Shown: positions 14,323 through 23,162 of the stretch, piece by piece
Layout: the number at the start of each line of letters is the position of its first letter
How positions within the stretch are numbered: position 1 is the first letter of the stretch
Source: Streptococcus parasanguinis
Lineage (GTDB): Bacteria; Bacillota; Bacilli; Lactobacillales; Streptococcaceae
Direction of reading: 5' to 3'
DNA length: 64,000 nt
Assembly (NCBI RefSeq): GCF_901875555.1
Contig: NZ_CABFMD010000031.1
Span: 1 to 64,000, forward strand
Translations under genes and position numbers: made by a program
Notes under the pieces: model-generated
Seen by the model: only the letters and a program-made list of their open reading frames with translations
Told to the model about the DNA's origin: nothing
The model's database searches: none

Positions 14323-14750
14323 TAATAAAATTAAAAAATAGGATTGAATACGAAGTTTCAAAAATTGCAAATTTAAAATTAGATGAATTTGGAATTTATT
14401 TTTCCGAACAACCTCCCTACTTTCCAGAGGGAATTTCTGTAATAGAGGATGGAAATGGAAGATATAATCTGGCTTTTACTGAACGAGGGGAAATAAGATC
14501 CGAGATTTCTAAATTAGATGATAATGAGGTAACTTATCAAATTTTAAAGATAATCATTAAAAATATTTCCTCACATACCATTGATAAAAAGGATGTAGAC
14601 TTAATTGAAAAATTGATCAAAAATAATGAATTTGAAAAAGTTAGTCAATTGGTTGAGAAAGTACAAGAGAATAGATATAGATATGAAAAGGAATTATTTG
14701 AAAAGATCAGTCCATTATATACTACATGGTACGAAAGAGAGCATGAATAA
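14319..14750 (+). CDS. orphan immunity protein, Imm63-like
   Basis: The 143-residue protein has YFPEGISVIEDGNGRYNLAF, TERGEIRSEISKLDDNEV and a helical C-terminus ending LFEKISPLYTTWYEREH. The sequence FTERGE and the closing W with charged residues recall Imm63 proteins. The start is GTG, overlapping the stop of the preceding remnant. If expression depended on coupling to that gene, it is now poorly expressed. Family call is tentative. Confidence 0.55.
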   Translation: MIIKLKNRIEYEVSKIANLKLDEFGIYFSEQPPYFPEGISVIEDGNGRYNLAFTERGEIRSEISKLDDNEVTYQILKIIIKNISSHTIDKKDVDLIEKLIKNNEFEKVSQLVEKVQENRYRYEKELFEKISPLYTTWYEREHE

Positions 14751-14751
14751 T

Positions 14752-14932
14752 TAGTATAATTCCGATTGCTGTTTCAGTTCAAAATTTAATAATTCCAAGC
14801 GGAAATAAAGATTTAATTTTTGATGGTGTTTGGAGACCTGGTGGAAGAACATATCCGGGAGATATGCCCGAAGATGTCATGAAAGATATTAGTACCAAGA
14901 GAGGAGAATATACATGGAACATAGTAAATTAG
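14752..14932 (+). pseudogene. orphan toxin tail 3b
   Basis: An open frame without start reads IPIAVSVQNLIIPSGNKDLI, FDGVWRPGGRTYPGDMPEDV and ends YTWNIVN. It is the paralogue of tail 3a at 12931-13119. Its last 19 bases overlap the start of the following immunity-type gene. Confidence 0.55.
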
Positions 14933-15297
14933 CTTGGGAAGACGTTAGTAAGTTTGAAGAAATAAAAGGTTATGGACAACATGTTTGGCGACATCATGAG
15001 AAATATTTTTTTGTTACAGATGAAGGAGGAATAGCTGAACAGAGGGTAGTCTATGAATTCCCATTAGAACTATTTCAATTATTAAAGTCTGGGGAAAAAA
15101 CACTTAAAGAAATTCATTTCAAGCTAAAAAACGACTGTTGGCCACCGAACGTGACACAAGAAGAAGCTAATAGAAATTTCTTGAGGCAATTTCCAGAAGC
15201 TTTAAGAGGAAATCCTAAAGCACAAGGTTTATTCACAAAGTCTGAACTGGAAGAAATATTACCCGAAGGGGCTGAAATTCTAGCTAGCAAAGATTAA
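14914..15297 (+). CDS. orphan immunity-type protein 3b
   Basis: A 127-residue protein starting MEHSKLAWEDVSKFEE, with GEKTLKEIHFKLKNDCWPPN, and ending EGAEILASKD. It is the intact paralogue of the ACG-start protein at 13121. ATG with GAGGAG nine bases upstream. It overlaps toxin tail 3b by 19 bases, as toxin/immunity pairs often do. Family not recognised. Confidence 0.65.
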   Translation: MEHSKLAWEDVSKFEEIKGYGQHVWRHHEKYFFVTDEGGIAEQRVVYEFPLELFQLLKSGEKTLKEIHFKLKNDCWPPNVTQEEANRNFLRQFPEALRGNPKAQGLFTKSELEEILPEGAEILASKD

Positions 15298-15510
15298 AAT
15301 AACTCTTTATATCTATGTTGGAATTGAAACAAATAAGAGTTTACAAATTAAGTATTAGTAAGCTCTTGCTTTAATTCTCGCCTATAAGAATTCTTTAGTG
15401 AAAATCCAACAGAGCACTCACAATATCAATTATCCCTTCATGAAACGAAATATTCAGCCTGAATTACAAGGGGAACAAAAAGACGAATTAAAAAGCAGTG
15501 AGGACCATTT
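15298..15510. other. gap of 213 bases without a gene
   Basis: AT-rich sequence. AACTCTTTAT (15299-15308) and ATAAGAGTT (15334-15342) could form a weak hairpin after the preceding gene. Short broken frames are present. I see no promoter and no intact gene. Confidence 0.4.
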
Positions 15511-15696
15511 TTGAGAAGTCAAGAGGACAAACTTTTCCAGAAGTATCTCAGAAGGGATAGAATAATAGCCTCACAGGATGCTTGGAATAAAGCCAGTGGG
15601 GACATTGAACGTTATAATAGCCTTTTTCAAGAGGAACAAATTCGCTTATTTAATATAATTGATCCTAAATATGGAGAGAAGAAGGAAGAAGAATAA
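15511..15696 (+). pseudogene. probable orphan toxin tail 4
   Basis: A 61-codon frame with a TTG start behind GAGGA reads QEDKLFQKYLRRDRIIASQD and then DIERYNSLFQEEQIRLF. It is charged and helical and directly precedes an immunity-like gene, as in the tail/immunity pairs nearby. I take it as the C-terminal end of a toxin or a small coupling protein. Family unknown. Confidence 0.4.
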
Positions 15697-15702
15697 ACTA
15701 AA

Positions 15703-16179
15703 TTGAAGGAAAAAATAAAAATTATAGAAGCTATTAAAGAAGGAAACGTTGAAGATATACTTCGCGGAAGACAAAAGTATCGAATTGAACCTCCAACTTT
15801 TGTTCCAGACGTTTTCCCTACAGATATTAATCAGGTACTGTTTGAATATTTTTATAATCAAAGTGATATCAAAAACATTCAATTATTATTAGAGAACTCT
15901 TTAATTAAATTGACAAAGAGTTCAGCTACGGATTTGTATATTTCAATATTATTTTTCGATTCAATACTCTTTATGGAAGATAAGGGTATTGCCACTTTTA
16001 AAATTGATACTTCAAAATTAGTAGCTGAAATAGCATCTGGGATACAAAAATTTCGGGAAGAGTTAACGAAAAGTATAACTTTTGATAATGGATTAACCAA
16101 AAAAGACCCTATGAATTTAATTGTCCGCTTCAATCAGAGGTACAAAAACAAATATAATTTTTTAATTCTTGAGGATTAG
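15703..16179 (+). CDS. hypothetical protein, probable orphan immunity protein 4
   Basis: A 158-residue protein with TTG start. It is helical, with DINQVLFEYFYNQSDIKNIQ, LYISILFFDSILFMEDKG and NGLTKKDPMNLIVRFNQRYK, ending FLILED. The RBS is weak. I do not recognise the family. Context (after a toxin-tail-like frame, in the immunity array) suggests immunity. Confidence 0.55.
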   Translation: MKEKIKIIEAIKEGNVEDILRGRQKYRIEPPTFVPDVFPTDINQVLFEYFYNQSDIKNIQLLLENSLIKLTKSSATDLYISILFFDSILFMEDKGIATFKIDTSKLVAEIASGIQKFREELTKSITFDNGLTKKDPMNLIVRFNQRYKNKYNFLILED

Positions 16180-16195
16180 AAATAGGCTAGAACAA

Positions 16196-16572
16196 ATGTT
16201 AAAAAGACAATATAAATTATTCAAGAGTGTCGACGACAGAATAGCACTCACCGTCCTATATAACAGAGAAAATTATAAAATTTTAACAATCTTTATGATG
16301 ACGGAAGTTACTGATTTTTATCCAGATGTTCTAGAAGCTTTGGAGAATGTCATTTCTGGAAATATGGAAGAGTATGCTTTTGATGGTAATTTGTTGGGGA
16401 TCGAAGTGGAAAAGAAATAACAGAAGTTTACTTCCAATTTGAGGAAGAAATATTAGGAGCCCCTTGCTTTATTCCAACTGAAGAACTGTATAAATTGGTT
16501 TTAGAGTGGAAAAAAATGGAAGAAAGAATGAAAAGAGGGGAAGAAATTTTTCCAGTGACTTTAGAGGATTAA
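16196..16572 (+). pseudogene. orphan immunity-type gene with a frameshift
   Basis: The first frame (LKRQYKLFKSVDDRIALTVL, EEYAFDGNLLGIEVEKK) stops at 16418-16420. One base out, the sequence continues EITEVYFQFEEEILGAPCFI and LYKLVLEWKKMEERM, ending FPVTLED at 16572. Adding one A to the A-run near 16413 restores a single frame of about 126 residues. Homopolymer slippage (or a sequencing error) explains the break. The family is not recognised. Confidence 0.65.
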
Positions 16573-16573
16573 T

Positions 16574-16613
16574 GTTGAAAAACGCCAACCTGTAACCTCT
16601 CCTCTAGCTATTC
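16574..16613 (+). repeat. right copy of 40-bp direct repeat flanking the LXG island
   Basis: In the NADAR reading frame this copy gives LKNANL and stop, against LKNLTL and stop in the left copy at 8184. It is thus the 3' end of a NADAR gene without the rest. Confidence 0.75.
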
Positions 16614-16658
16614 CACCTATTTCATGCTAGAATAAAGAAAAACACATTTGGAGGCATT

Positions 16659-17696
16659 ATGAATCAGACAGTGACTTATTTGCAGGAATTGACAGCCATT
16701 CCTTCCCCGACCGGTTTTACACGGGAGATCGCAGACTACTTGGTCAAAACCATTGAAGGCTTTGGGTACGAAGTAACTCGGACGGCTAAGGGTGGCGTGA
16801 ATGTGACCGTACCTGGTGTGATCACAGACAAGCAACGCTACGTCACAGCCCATGTGGATACCTTGGGGGCTATTGTCCGCGCTGTGAAAGCAGATGGTCG
16901 CCTCAAGCTAGACCGTATCGGTGGTTTCCCTTGGAATATGATTGAAGGGGAAAACTGTACGGTCCATGTAGCCAATACAGGAAAGACCCATACGGGGACA
17001 ATTTTGGTCCATCAGACTTCTTGCCACGTCTATAAGGATGCGGGAACTGTCGAGCGGACCCAGGACAATATGGAAGTCCGTCTGGATGAAAAAGTAACCA
17101 ATGAGAAAGAAACCCGTGCCCTTGGTATTGAAGTGGGTGATTTTGTCAGCTTTGATCCCCGGACCATTGTGACTGATACCGGCTTTATCAAATCTCGTCA
17201 CTTAGATGACAAGGTGAGTGCGGCGATTCTCTTGAATCTTCTACGCATCTACAAGGAAGAACAGATTCAATTGCCAGTAACGACCACCTTTGCCTTTTCA
17301 GTCTTTGAAGAAGTGGGGCATGGTGCTAACTCTAGTATCCCGTCTGAAGTAGTAGAGTACTTGGCAGTGGATATGGGGGCTATGGGAGATGACCAAGCGA
17401 CGGATGAATACACGGTATCCATCTGTGTCAAAGACGCTTCAGGACCGTATCACTACGAATTCCGTCAGCATTTAGTAGCCTTGGCAAAAGCCCAAGAAAT
17501 CCCTTATAAGTTGGATATCTATCCTTTCTATGGCTCAGATGCCTCTGCAGCCATGAGTGCAGGAGCAGAAGTCAAACACGCTCTTCTCGGAGCAGGGATC
17601 GAATCTAGCCACTCATATGAGCGGACCCACTTGGATTCTGTAGTCGCAACAGAGCGCATGGTCGATGCCTACCTCAAGAGTGACTTAGTAGAGTAA
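16659..17696 (+). CDS. M42-family metallo-aminopeptidase
   Basis: The 345-residue protein is a cytoplasmic co-catalytic zinc peptidase of the FrvX/glutamyl aminopeptidase group. Visible ligands and catalytic residues: VTAHVDTLG (His and Asp), KSRHLDDKVSA (bridging Asp), FEEVGHGANSS (Glu-Glu), AVDMGAMGDD (Asp) and a late His in SSHSYERTH. It removes N-terminal residues from peptides, matching the peptide-import protein downstream. ATG follows GGAGG by seven bases. It lies just right of the LXG island and its coding sequence is normal. Confidence 0.9.
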   Translation: MNQTVTYLQELTAIPSPTGFTREIADYLVKTIEGFGYEVTRTAKGGVNVTVPGVITDKQRYVTAHVDTLGAIVRAVKADGRLKLDRIGGFPWNMIEGENCTVHVANTGKTHTGTILVHQTSCHVYKDAGTVERTQDNMEVRLDEKVTNEKETRALGIEVGDFVSFDPRTIVTDTGFIKSRHLDDKVSAAILLNLLRIYKEEQIQLPVTTTFAFSVFEEVGHGANSSIPSEVVEYLAVDMGAMGDDQATDEYTVSICVKDASGPYHYEFRQHLVALAKAQEIPYKLDIYPFYGSDASAAMSAGAEVKHALLGAGIESSHSYERTHLDSVVATERMVDAYLKSDLVE

Positions 17697-17815
17697 AAAG
17701 AACAACTATATTATCTAGTGGTTTAGAATGTTAACAAATAATTTTAAAATTAAGTGATATAAGTGATTCGAAAAAGTAGAATTGATATCTTTCCAGATTA
17801 AGACAGGAGTATATG

Positions 17816-17977
17816 GAAACTTTCCGCTGTGAGATAGGTGCCTGAAACACATTTGTTTCAGGCACTCGGGAGTTTTGAAACCTTAGATTCAAAACTAAGT
17901 CATGGAACTTCCTGGATTGCTGAAATTATCCACTGGATAATTTCACCTAACGTCCGAACTCACTTAAGGAAAGTTTC
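17816..17977 (+). repeat. MITE-like repeat, copy 1
   Basis: A 162-bp element with imperfect terminal inverted repeats: GAAACTTTCCGCTGTGAG at the left and the complement of GAAACTTTCCTTAAGTGAG at the right. Internal hairpins include GTGCCTGAAAC/GTTTCAGGCAC and AGTTTTGAA/TTCAAAACT. A second copy in reverse orientation is at 45290-45427. This copy has an extra palindrome, GAAATTATCC-ACT-GGATAATTTC (about 17924-17946). No coding capacity. Confidence 0.75.
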
Positions 17978-18001
17978 TAAGATAACTCGATCTTCGATTT
18001 T

Positions 18002-18026
18002 AACTACTCCACGGAGTAGTTTTTTT
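18002..18026 (+). terminator. intrinsic terminator
   Basis: AACTACTCC/GGAGTAGTT stem with a two-base loop gap and seven Ts. It insulates the next promoter from upstream transcription. Confidence 0.85.
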
Positions 18027-18073
18027 AAAAAACTAAAATTTTCTGAAAATTCCTTTTCTTCTGAAAATCTTTG

Positions 18074-18082
18074 TGGTATAAT
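18074..18082 (+). promoter_or_regulatory. extended -10 promoter of the oligopeptide-binding protein gene
   Basis: TGGTATAAT at 18074-18082, 36 bases before the ATG at 18119. No clear -35. Confidence 0.6.
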
Positions 18083-18118
18083 CTTAAAATAAACTTAAAA
18101 TTTCTTAAGGAGTTTTAC

Positions 18119-20104
18119 ATGAAAAAAAGAAATGTCATTGCACTTGCGGGAGTTGCTCTCCTTTCAGCAGGTATCCTAGCAGCTTGTTCTGGTGGTTCGA
18201 AATCATCTAGCTCAAGCAACGGCCAAAAATTCTCATATGTCTATGAGACAGAACCTGAAAACTTGAACTACATTACATCAGGTAAAGCAGCAACCCATGA
18301 AATCACAGGGAACTTGATTGATGGTTTGTTTGAAAATGATAAGTACGGAAATTTGGTTCCTTCTCTTGCAAAAGATTGGACAGTTTCTAAAGATGGTTTG
18401 ACTTATACCTATAAACTTCGTGATGATGCTAAATGGTATGATTCAGAAGGAGAAGAGTATGCAGATGTAACCGCTAAAGATTTCGTAACAGGAATCAAAT
18501 ATGCGGCTGATAACAAATCAGAAATGCTCTACATTATCCAAGATTCTATCAAAGGTTTGAACGACTACGTCAGCGGAAAAAATAAAGATTTCTCTGCCGT
18601 AGGAATTAAAGCAGTTGATGATCATACCCTTCAAGTTACCTTGAATCAGGCAGAGCCTTTCTGGAATTCTAAATTGACTCTTGGAATTACTTTCCCAGTC
18701 AACGAGAAATTCGTGAAATCAAAAGGGGATAAATTTGCCCAAGCAAGTGATACTAGCTCTCTTCTTTACAATGGTCCTTACATCTTGAAGAGCTTCACTT
18801 CTAAATCATCTATCGAGATGAGCAAGAATGAACACTACTGGGATAAAGACAATGTTCACATCTCAGATGTTAAGCTAGAATACTATGATGGTCAAGACCA
18901 AAGTAAATTGGCCAACTCATTTGAGGACAACGCTCTTAGCCTTGCTAAATTGTTCCCAACAGGATCTGGATTCACAGACCAAGCTAAGAAGTTTGAAGAT
19001 AACATCATCTACGCTCCACAAGATGCCAGCACCTTTGTGATCGGTGTCAATATCGACCGTCAGTCATACAAGTACACATCAAAAACAACTGATGAAGAAA
19101 AATCATCTACTAAGAAAGCTCTTTTGAACAAAGACTTCCGTCAAGCGATCAGCTTTGCCTTTGACCGTGAAGCCTATGCTGCTCAATTGAACGGGAAAGA
19201 CGGAGCAAGCAAGATCATCCGTAACCTCTACATTCCACCTACATTCGTTCAAGCAGATGGCAAGACCTTTGGTGAGATGGTTAAATCTGACTTGGTGACT
19301 TATGGAGACGAGTGGAAAGATGCAAATCTTGACGATGGTCAAAATGGTCTTTACAACGCAAAACAAGCCAAAGAAGAGCTTGCCAAAGCAAAATCTGCAC
19401 TTGAAGCAGATGGTGTGAAATTCCCAATCCACTTGGATATGCCAGTAGACCAAACGACACAATCTAAGGTTCAACGTGCTCAATCCTTCAAACAATCAGT
19501 TGAAAGTACGCTTGGAAAAGAAAACGTGGTTGTTGACATCCATATGGTATCCAAAGAAGACCTCTTGAACGTAACCCTCTTTGCTGCTAAAGCAGAAGAC
19601 GAAGACTGGGATATCTCAGACAATGTTGGATGGAGCCCTGACTATCAAGACCCATCAACTTACCTTGATATCTTGAAAGCCTCTTCTGGTGAAAACACTC
19701 GTACCTTCTTTGGATTTGACCCAAGCGAAAACAACGAGGCAGCTAAGAAAGTTGGTCTTTACGACTTTGAGAAGATGGTAACAGAAGCAGGTGCTGAAAC
19801 ACAAGACCTTAACAAACGTTATGAGAAATATGCTGCAGCTCAAGCTTGGTTGACTGATAGTGCTTTGGTCATCCCAACAACCTCTAAGACTGGTCGTCCA
19901 TTCTTGAGTCGTGTTGTACCATTCTCAGCACCATTTGCTTGGACTGGTGGTAAAGGAAAAGACAACGTTGTCTATAAAGGTATGGAACTTCAAGACAAGG
20001 CTGTAACAACCAAAGACTACAACAAAGCTCTTGAAAAATGGAAGAAAGATCAAGCAGAGTCTAACCAAAAAGCTCAAGAACAATTAAAAGATCATGTGAA
20101 ATAA
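18119..20104 (+). CDS. oligopeptide ABC transporter substrate-binding lipoprotein (AmiA/AliA/AliB type)
   Basis: The 661-residue SBP_bac_5 protein has a lipoprotein signal (lipobox LAAC, Cys about 24) and a Ser-rich linker, then the family core: SYVYETEPENLNYITSG, LIDGLFENDKYGNLVPSLAK, YNGPYILKSF, FRQAISFAFDRE and, near the end, VGWSPDYQDPSTYLD. It captures peptides outside the cell for the Ami permease. Only the binding protein is here; streptococci often carry such stand-alone copies (AliA, AliB) that use the AmiCDEF permease encoded elsewhere. ATG at 18119 chosen for AAGGAG seven bases before. Confidence 0.92.
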   Translation: MKKRNVIALAGVALLSAGILAACSGGSKSSSSSNGQKFSYVYETEPENLNYITSGKAATHEITGNLIDGLFENDKYGNLVPSLAKDWTVSKDGLTYTYKLRDDAKWYDSEGEEYADVTAKDFVTGIKYAADNKSEMLYIIQDSIKGLNDYVSGKNKDFSAVGIKAVDDHTLQVTLNQAEPFWNSKLTLGITFPVNEKFVKSKGDKFAQASDTSSLLYNGPYILKSFTSKSSIEMSKNEHYWDKDNVHISDVKLEYYDGQDQSKLANSFEDNALSLAKLFPTGSGFTDQAKKFEDNIIYAPQDASTFVIGVNIDRQSYKYTSKTTDEEKSSTKKALLNKDFRQAISFAFDREAYAAQLNGKDGASKIIRNLYIPPTFVQADGKTFGEMVKSDLVTYGDEWKDANLDDGQNGLYNAKQAKEELAKAKSALEADGVKFPIHLDMPVDQTTQSKVQRAQSFKQSVESTLGKENVVVDIHMVSKEDLLNVTLFAAKAEDEDWDISDNVGWSPDYQDPSTYLDILKASSGENTRTFFGFDPSENNEAAKKVGLYDFEKMVTEAGAETQDLNKRYEKYAAAQAWLTDSALVIPTTSKTGRPFLSRVVPFSAPFAWTGGKGKDNVVYKGMELQDKAVTTKDYNKALEKWKKDQAESNQKAQEQLKDHVK

Positions 20105-20120
20105 AATTTCATATAAGGAA

Positions 20121-20147
20121 AGAGAGAACTAGCTTCTCTCTTTTTTA
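20121..20147 (+). terminator. intrinsic terminator
   Basis: Stem AGAGAGAA/TTCTCTCT followed by six Ts, 16 bases after the binding-protein gene. Confidence 0.85.
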
Positions 20148-20351
20148 TGCATTTGAAAAGCCAAAATAGAGGGTTTTACCCATTTTTTTACCAATAACCG
20201 ATCAGATTTATTAGAATACTGATTATTCATAAAAGAAAAAATTGCCTTTGTCATGCTATTTTTGAACGGATTCATACTATAAAAAATCTCTATCTACAAA
20301 ATAGATAAATATCCGTAAAACGTTTTATTTTAAATAATTATGAAATTCCTC
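20148..20351. other. intergenic region upstream of argG
   Basis: AT-rich sequence with no gene. TATCTACAAAATAGATA (about 20290-20306) is a perfect inverted repeat, and GAATACTGATTATTC (about 20214-20228) resembles a loose ArgR half-site pair. Both could be regulatory sites for argG; unproven. Confidence 0.35.
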
Positions 20352-20380
20352 TTGACTTCTGCCTTTTCATGCAGTAGAAT
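20352..20380 (+). promoter_or_regulatory. argGH promoter
   Basis: TTGACT (20352-20357) and TAGAAT (20375-20380) with a 17-base spacer, 37 bases before the argG ATG. Confidence 0.75.
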
Positions 20381-20417
20381 GTTACACAATACATTTTTAG
20401 AAGGTAGAGGTAATCGT

Positions 20418-21617
20418 ATGGTGAAAGAAAAAGTCATACTTGCTTATTCGGGTGGTTTGGATACGTCAGTAGCCATTACCTGGTTGAAGAAAGACTATGA
20501 TGTCATCGCTGTCTGTATGGACGTCGGTGAAGGGAAAGATCTGAGTTTTATTCATGATAAGGCTTTGAAGGTCGGTGCGATTGAATCGCATGTGATTGAT
20601 GTCAAAGACGAGTTTGCTGAAGACTATGTCTTGGTTGCGCTACAAGGACACACCTTCTACGAACAAAAATATCCTCTCGTGTCCGCTTTGAGCCGACCAT
20701 TGATTTCGAAGAAATTAGTCGAAATCGCTCATCAAACAGGAGCGACCACCATTGCTCATGGCTGTACTGGAAAAGGGAATGACCAAGTTCGTTTTGAACT
20801 CGCTATTGCCTCTCTAGACCCGTCTCTCAAGGTGGTTGCCCCTGTACGGGAGTGGAAGTGGTCGCGGGAAGAGGAAATCACTTACGCCAAAGAAAACAAT
20901 GTTCCGATTCCAGCTGATCTGGATTCACCTTATTCGGTAGACCAGAACCTATGGGGACGGGCCAATGAATGTGGGGTTTTAGAAAACCCTTGGAATCAGG
21001 CACCAGAAGATGCTTATGATCTGACCGTTGCTCCAGAGTCGGCGCCAGATACTCCCCTTTATGTTGAGATTGACTTTGAAGCAGGAATTCCTGTTGCCTT
21101 AGATGGAAAGAAGATGAAACTAGCAGATTTGATTTTGGAATTGAATGACCTAGCAGGGGCTCATGGAGTCGGTCGGATTGACCACGTGGAAAATCGCTTG
21201 GTCGGCATCAAATCTCGGGAAATCTATGAGTGCCCTGGAGCAGTAACCCTCCTAGCAGCCCATAAGGAAATTGAAGATCTAACCTTGGTGAGAGAATTGG
21301 CCCATTTTAAACCCATTATTGAAAATGAGTTGTCCAACCTCATCTACAATGGTCTCTGGTTTAATCCAGCGACCGAAGCCCTGATTGCTTATCTGAAACA
21401 GACACAAAAAGTTGTTAATGGAACAGCCAAAGTGAAATTGTATAAAGGAACTGCCACAGTGGTAGCTCGGAAGTCTAATAACTCTCTTTACGATGAGAGC
21501 CTAGCAACCTATACAAGTGCAGATACCTTTGACCAGGACGCTGCTGTTGGCTTTATCAAACTCTGGGGCTTGCCATCGAAGGTGCATGCCGAAGTACAGG
21601 CGCATCTAGACAAGTAG
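20418..21617 (+). CDS. argG: argininosuccinate synthase
   Basis: The 399-residue enzyme joins citrulline and aspartate using ATP to make argininosuccinate in arginine synthesis. The PP-loop [12 protein letters not shown] is at residues 8-19, followed by [13 protein letters not shown] and the family motif [20 protein letters not shown]. The true start is ATG 20418 after GGTAGAGG, not the upstream ATG at 20340, which would add 26 unrelated residues. argH follows 12 bases later in one operon. Confidence 0.96.
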   Translation: MVKEKVILAYSGGLDTSVAITWLKKDYDVIAVCMDVGEGKDLSFIHDKALKVGAIESHVIDVKDEFAEDYVLVALQGHTFYEQKYPLVSALSRPLISKKLVEIAHQTGATTIAHGCTGKGNDQVRFELAIASLDPSLKVVAPVREWKWSREEEITYAKENNVPIPADLDSPYSVDQNLWGRANECGVLENPWNQAPEDAYDLTVAPESAPDTPLYVEIDFEAGIPVALDGKKMKLADLILELNDLAGAHGVGRIDHVENRLVGIKSREIYECPGAVTLLAAHKEIEDLTLVRELAHFKPIIENELSNLIYNGLWFNPATEALIAYLKQTQKVVNGTAKVKLYKGTATVVARKSNNSLYDESLATYTSADTFDQDAAVGFIKLWGLPSKVHAEVQAHLDK

Positions 21618-21629
21618 AAAGGATCTACT

Positions 21630-23015
21630 ATGACAAACCATAAATTATGGGGCGGACGCTTTGAAGCTGCTTTAGAAGATTGGGTAGAAGAATTTGGGGC
21701 TAGTATCGGTTTTGACTACCGGCTTGCTCCTTATGACCTAAAAGGTAGCTTGGCACATGTCAAGATGCTAGGTCAGACTGGGATTCTTACCCAAGAGGAA
21801 GCCAAGGATATTGAGGCAGGTTTGGAAACCTTACTGGCCCGATATCAAGCTGGAGAGCTGACCTTTGATGTGGGAAATGAAGATATTCATATGAATATGG
21901 AAGCTCTGTTGACCGAAGAGATTGGTCCAGTAGCAGGGAAACTGCATACAGCCCGTTCTCGAAACGATCAGGTGGCGACAGATATGCATCTCTATCTGAA
22001 GGATCAGTTGCGGCTGATTGATCAGAAGTTGTTGCATCTCCGTCAGGTTTTAGTGACACTGGCTGAAGAGAATGTTGAAACCATCATGCCTGGCTATACA
22101 CACTTGCAACACGCGCAACCGATCAGTTTTGCCCATCACCTTTTGGCCTACTACCAAATGTTCACAAGGGATAGTCAACGTTTTGGCTTTAATATGGAGC
22201 ATACGGATCTTTCCCCACTTGGAGCAGCAGCACTGGCTGGGACGACCTTCCCAATTGATCGCCAACTTTCAGCAGATTTGATGGGCTTTAAGGGAATTTA
22301 TCACAATTCGCTGGATGCTGTCAGTGATCGTGACTTTATCCTTGAGTTTTTATCCAATAGCAGTATCTTGATTATGCATCTCTCTCGCTTTTGCGAAGAG
22401 TTAATCAATTGGTGCAGTTATGAGTACGGATTTATCAGCCTATCAGATGCCTTTAGTACCGGATCTTCGATCATGCCACAGAAGAAAAATCCAGATATGG
22501 CTGAATTGATCCGTGGCAAGAGCGGACGGATCTATGGTCATCTGATGGGACTCTTGACCATTATGAAATCCTTGCCACTTGCCTACAATAAGGACTTGCA
22601 AGAAGACAAGGAAGGGATGTTTGATACGGTCGACACCATCCAGAAGTCCCTTGATATCATGGCAGGAATGCTATCTACGATGACCGTCAATAAGGATCGG
22701 ATGCTAACGTCGACTCAAAAGGATTTTTCAAATGCGACAGAATTAGCAGATTACCTCGCAAAAAAAGGAATTCCTTTCCGAAAAGCGCATGAGATTGTCG
22801 GTAAATTGATCCTTGAATGTACTAAAACTGGACTTTATTTGCAGGACATTCCTTTGACGCGTTATCAGGAAGTTTCTCCATTAATTGAAGAAGATATTTA
22901 CCTAGTCTTACAATCAGAGACTGCCGTTCAGAAGCGGAATTCCCTTGGTGGAACAGGATTTGACCAGATTCACTTGGAGCTCGAGAGAGCTAAAAGTGAC
23001 TTGTCAAAGCACTAA
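21630..23015 (+). CDS. argH: argininosuccinate lyase
   Basis: The 461-residue enzyme splits argininosuccinate into arginine and fumarate. It begins [20 protein letters not shown] and carries [24 protein letters not shown] and the fumarase-superfamily signature [14 protein letters not shown] with the catalytic Ser. It follows argG with AAAGGA as RBS. A terminator closes the operon. Confidence 0.96.
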   Translation: MTNHKLWGGRFEAALEDWVEEFGASIGFDYRLAPYDLKGSLAHVKMLGQTGILTQEEAKDIEAGLETLLARYQAGELTFDVGNEDIHMNMEALLTEEIGPVAGKLHTARSRNDQVATDMHLYLKDQLRLIDQKLLHLRQVLVTLAEENVETIMPGYTHLQHAQPISFAHHLLAYYQMFTRDSQRFGFNMEHTDLSPLGAAALAGTTFPIDRQLSADLMGFKGIYHNSLDAVSDRDFILEFLSNSSILIMHLSRFCEELINWCSYEYGFISLSDAFSTGSSIMPQKKNPDMAELIRGKSGRIYGHLMGLLTIMKSLPLAYNKDLQEDKEGMFDTVDTIQKSLDIMAGMLSTMTVNKDRMLTSTQKDFSNATELADYLAKKGIPFRKAHEIVGKLILECTKTGLYLQDIPLTRYQEVSPLIEEDIYLVLQSETAVQKRNSLGGTGFDQIHLELERAKSDLSKH

Positions 23016-23023
23016 GAAGAAGG

Positions 23024-23054
23024 AAAGCATCGTAAAAATTTACGATGCTTTTAT
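23024..23054 (+). terminator. intrinsic terminator of argGH
   Basis: Perfect stem AAAGCATCGTAAA/TTTACGATGCTTT followed by TATTT. Confidence 0.9.
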
Positions 23055-23099
23055 TTGGAGTATTTTTAGGATATTGCTGAGATGGAGATGTAAGAAAAA

Positions 23100-23128
23100 T
23101 TGATATTAAAACGCTTACATAGTATAAT
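23100..23128 (+). promoter_or_regulatory. promoter with overlapping cre-like site
   Basis: TTGATA (23100-23105) and TATAAT (23123-23128) with a 17-base spacer. The spacer on the minus strand reads TGTAAGCGTTTTAA, close to the CcpA consensus TGNAANCGNWNNCA. A site in the spacer would give glucose repression of the surface peptidase gene. Confidence 0.6.
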
Positions 23129-23162
23129 GGGAGTGTTGATTACAAAAAGTTAGGAGACTGAC

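Noticed and set aside
20340..20417. A longer N-terminus for ArgG from ATG 20340
   Set aside because: It would run through the promoter at 20352-20380; ArgG of normal length starts at 20418.
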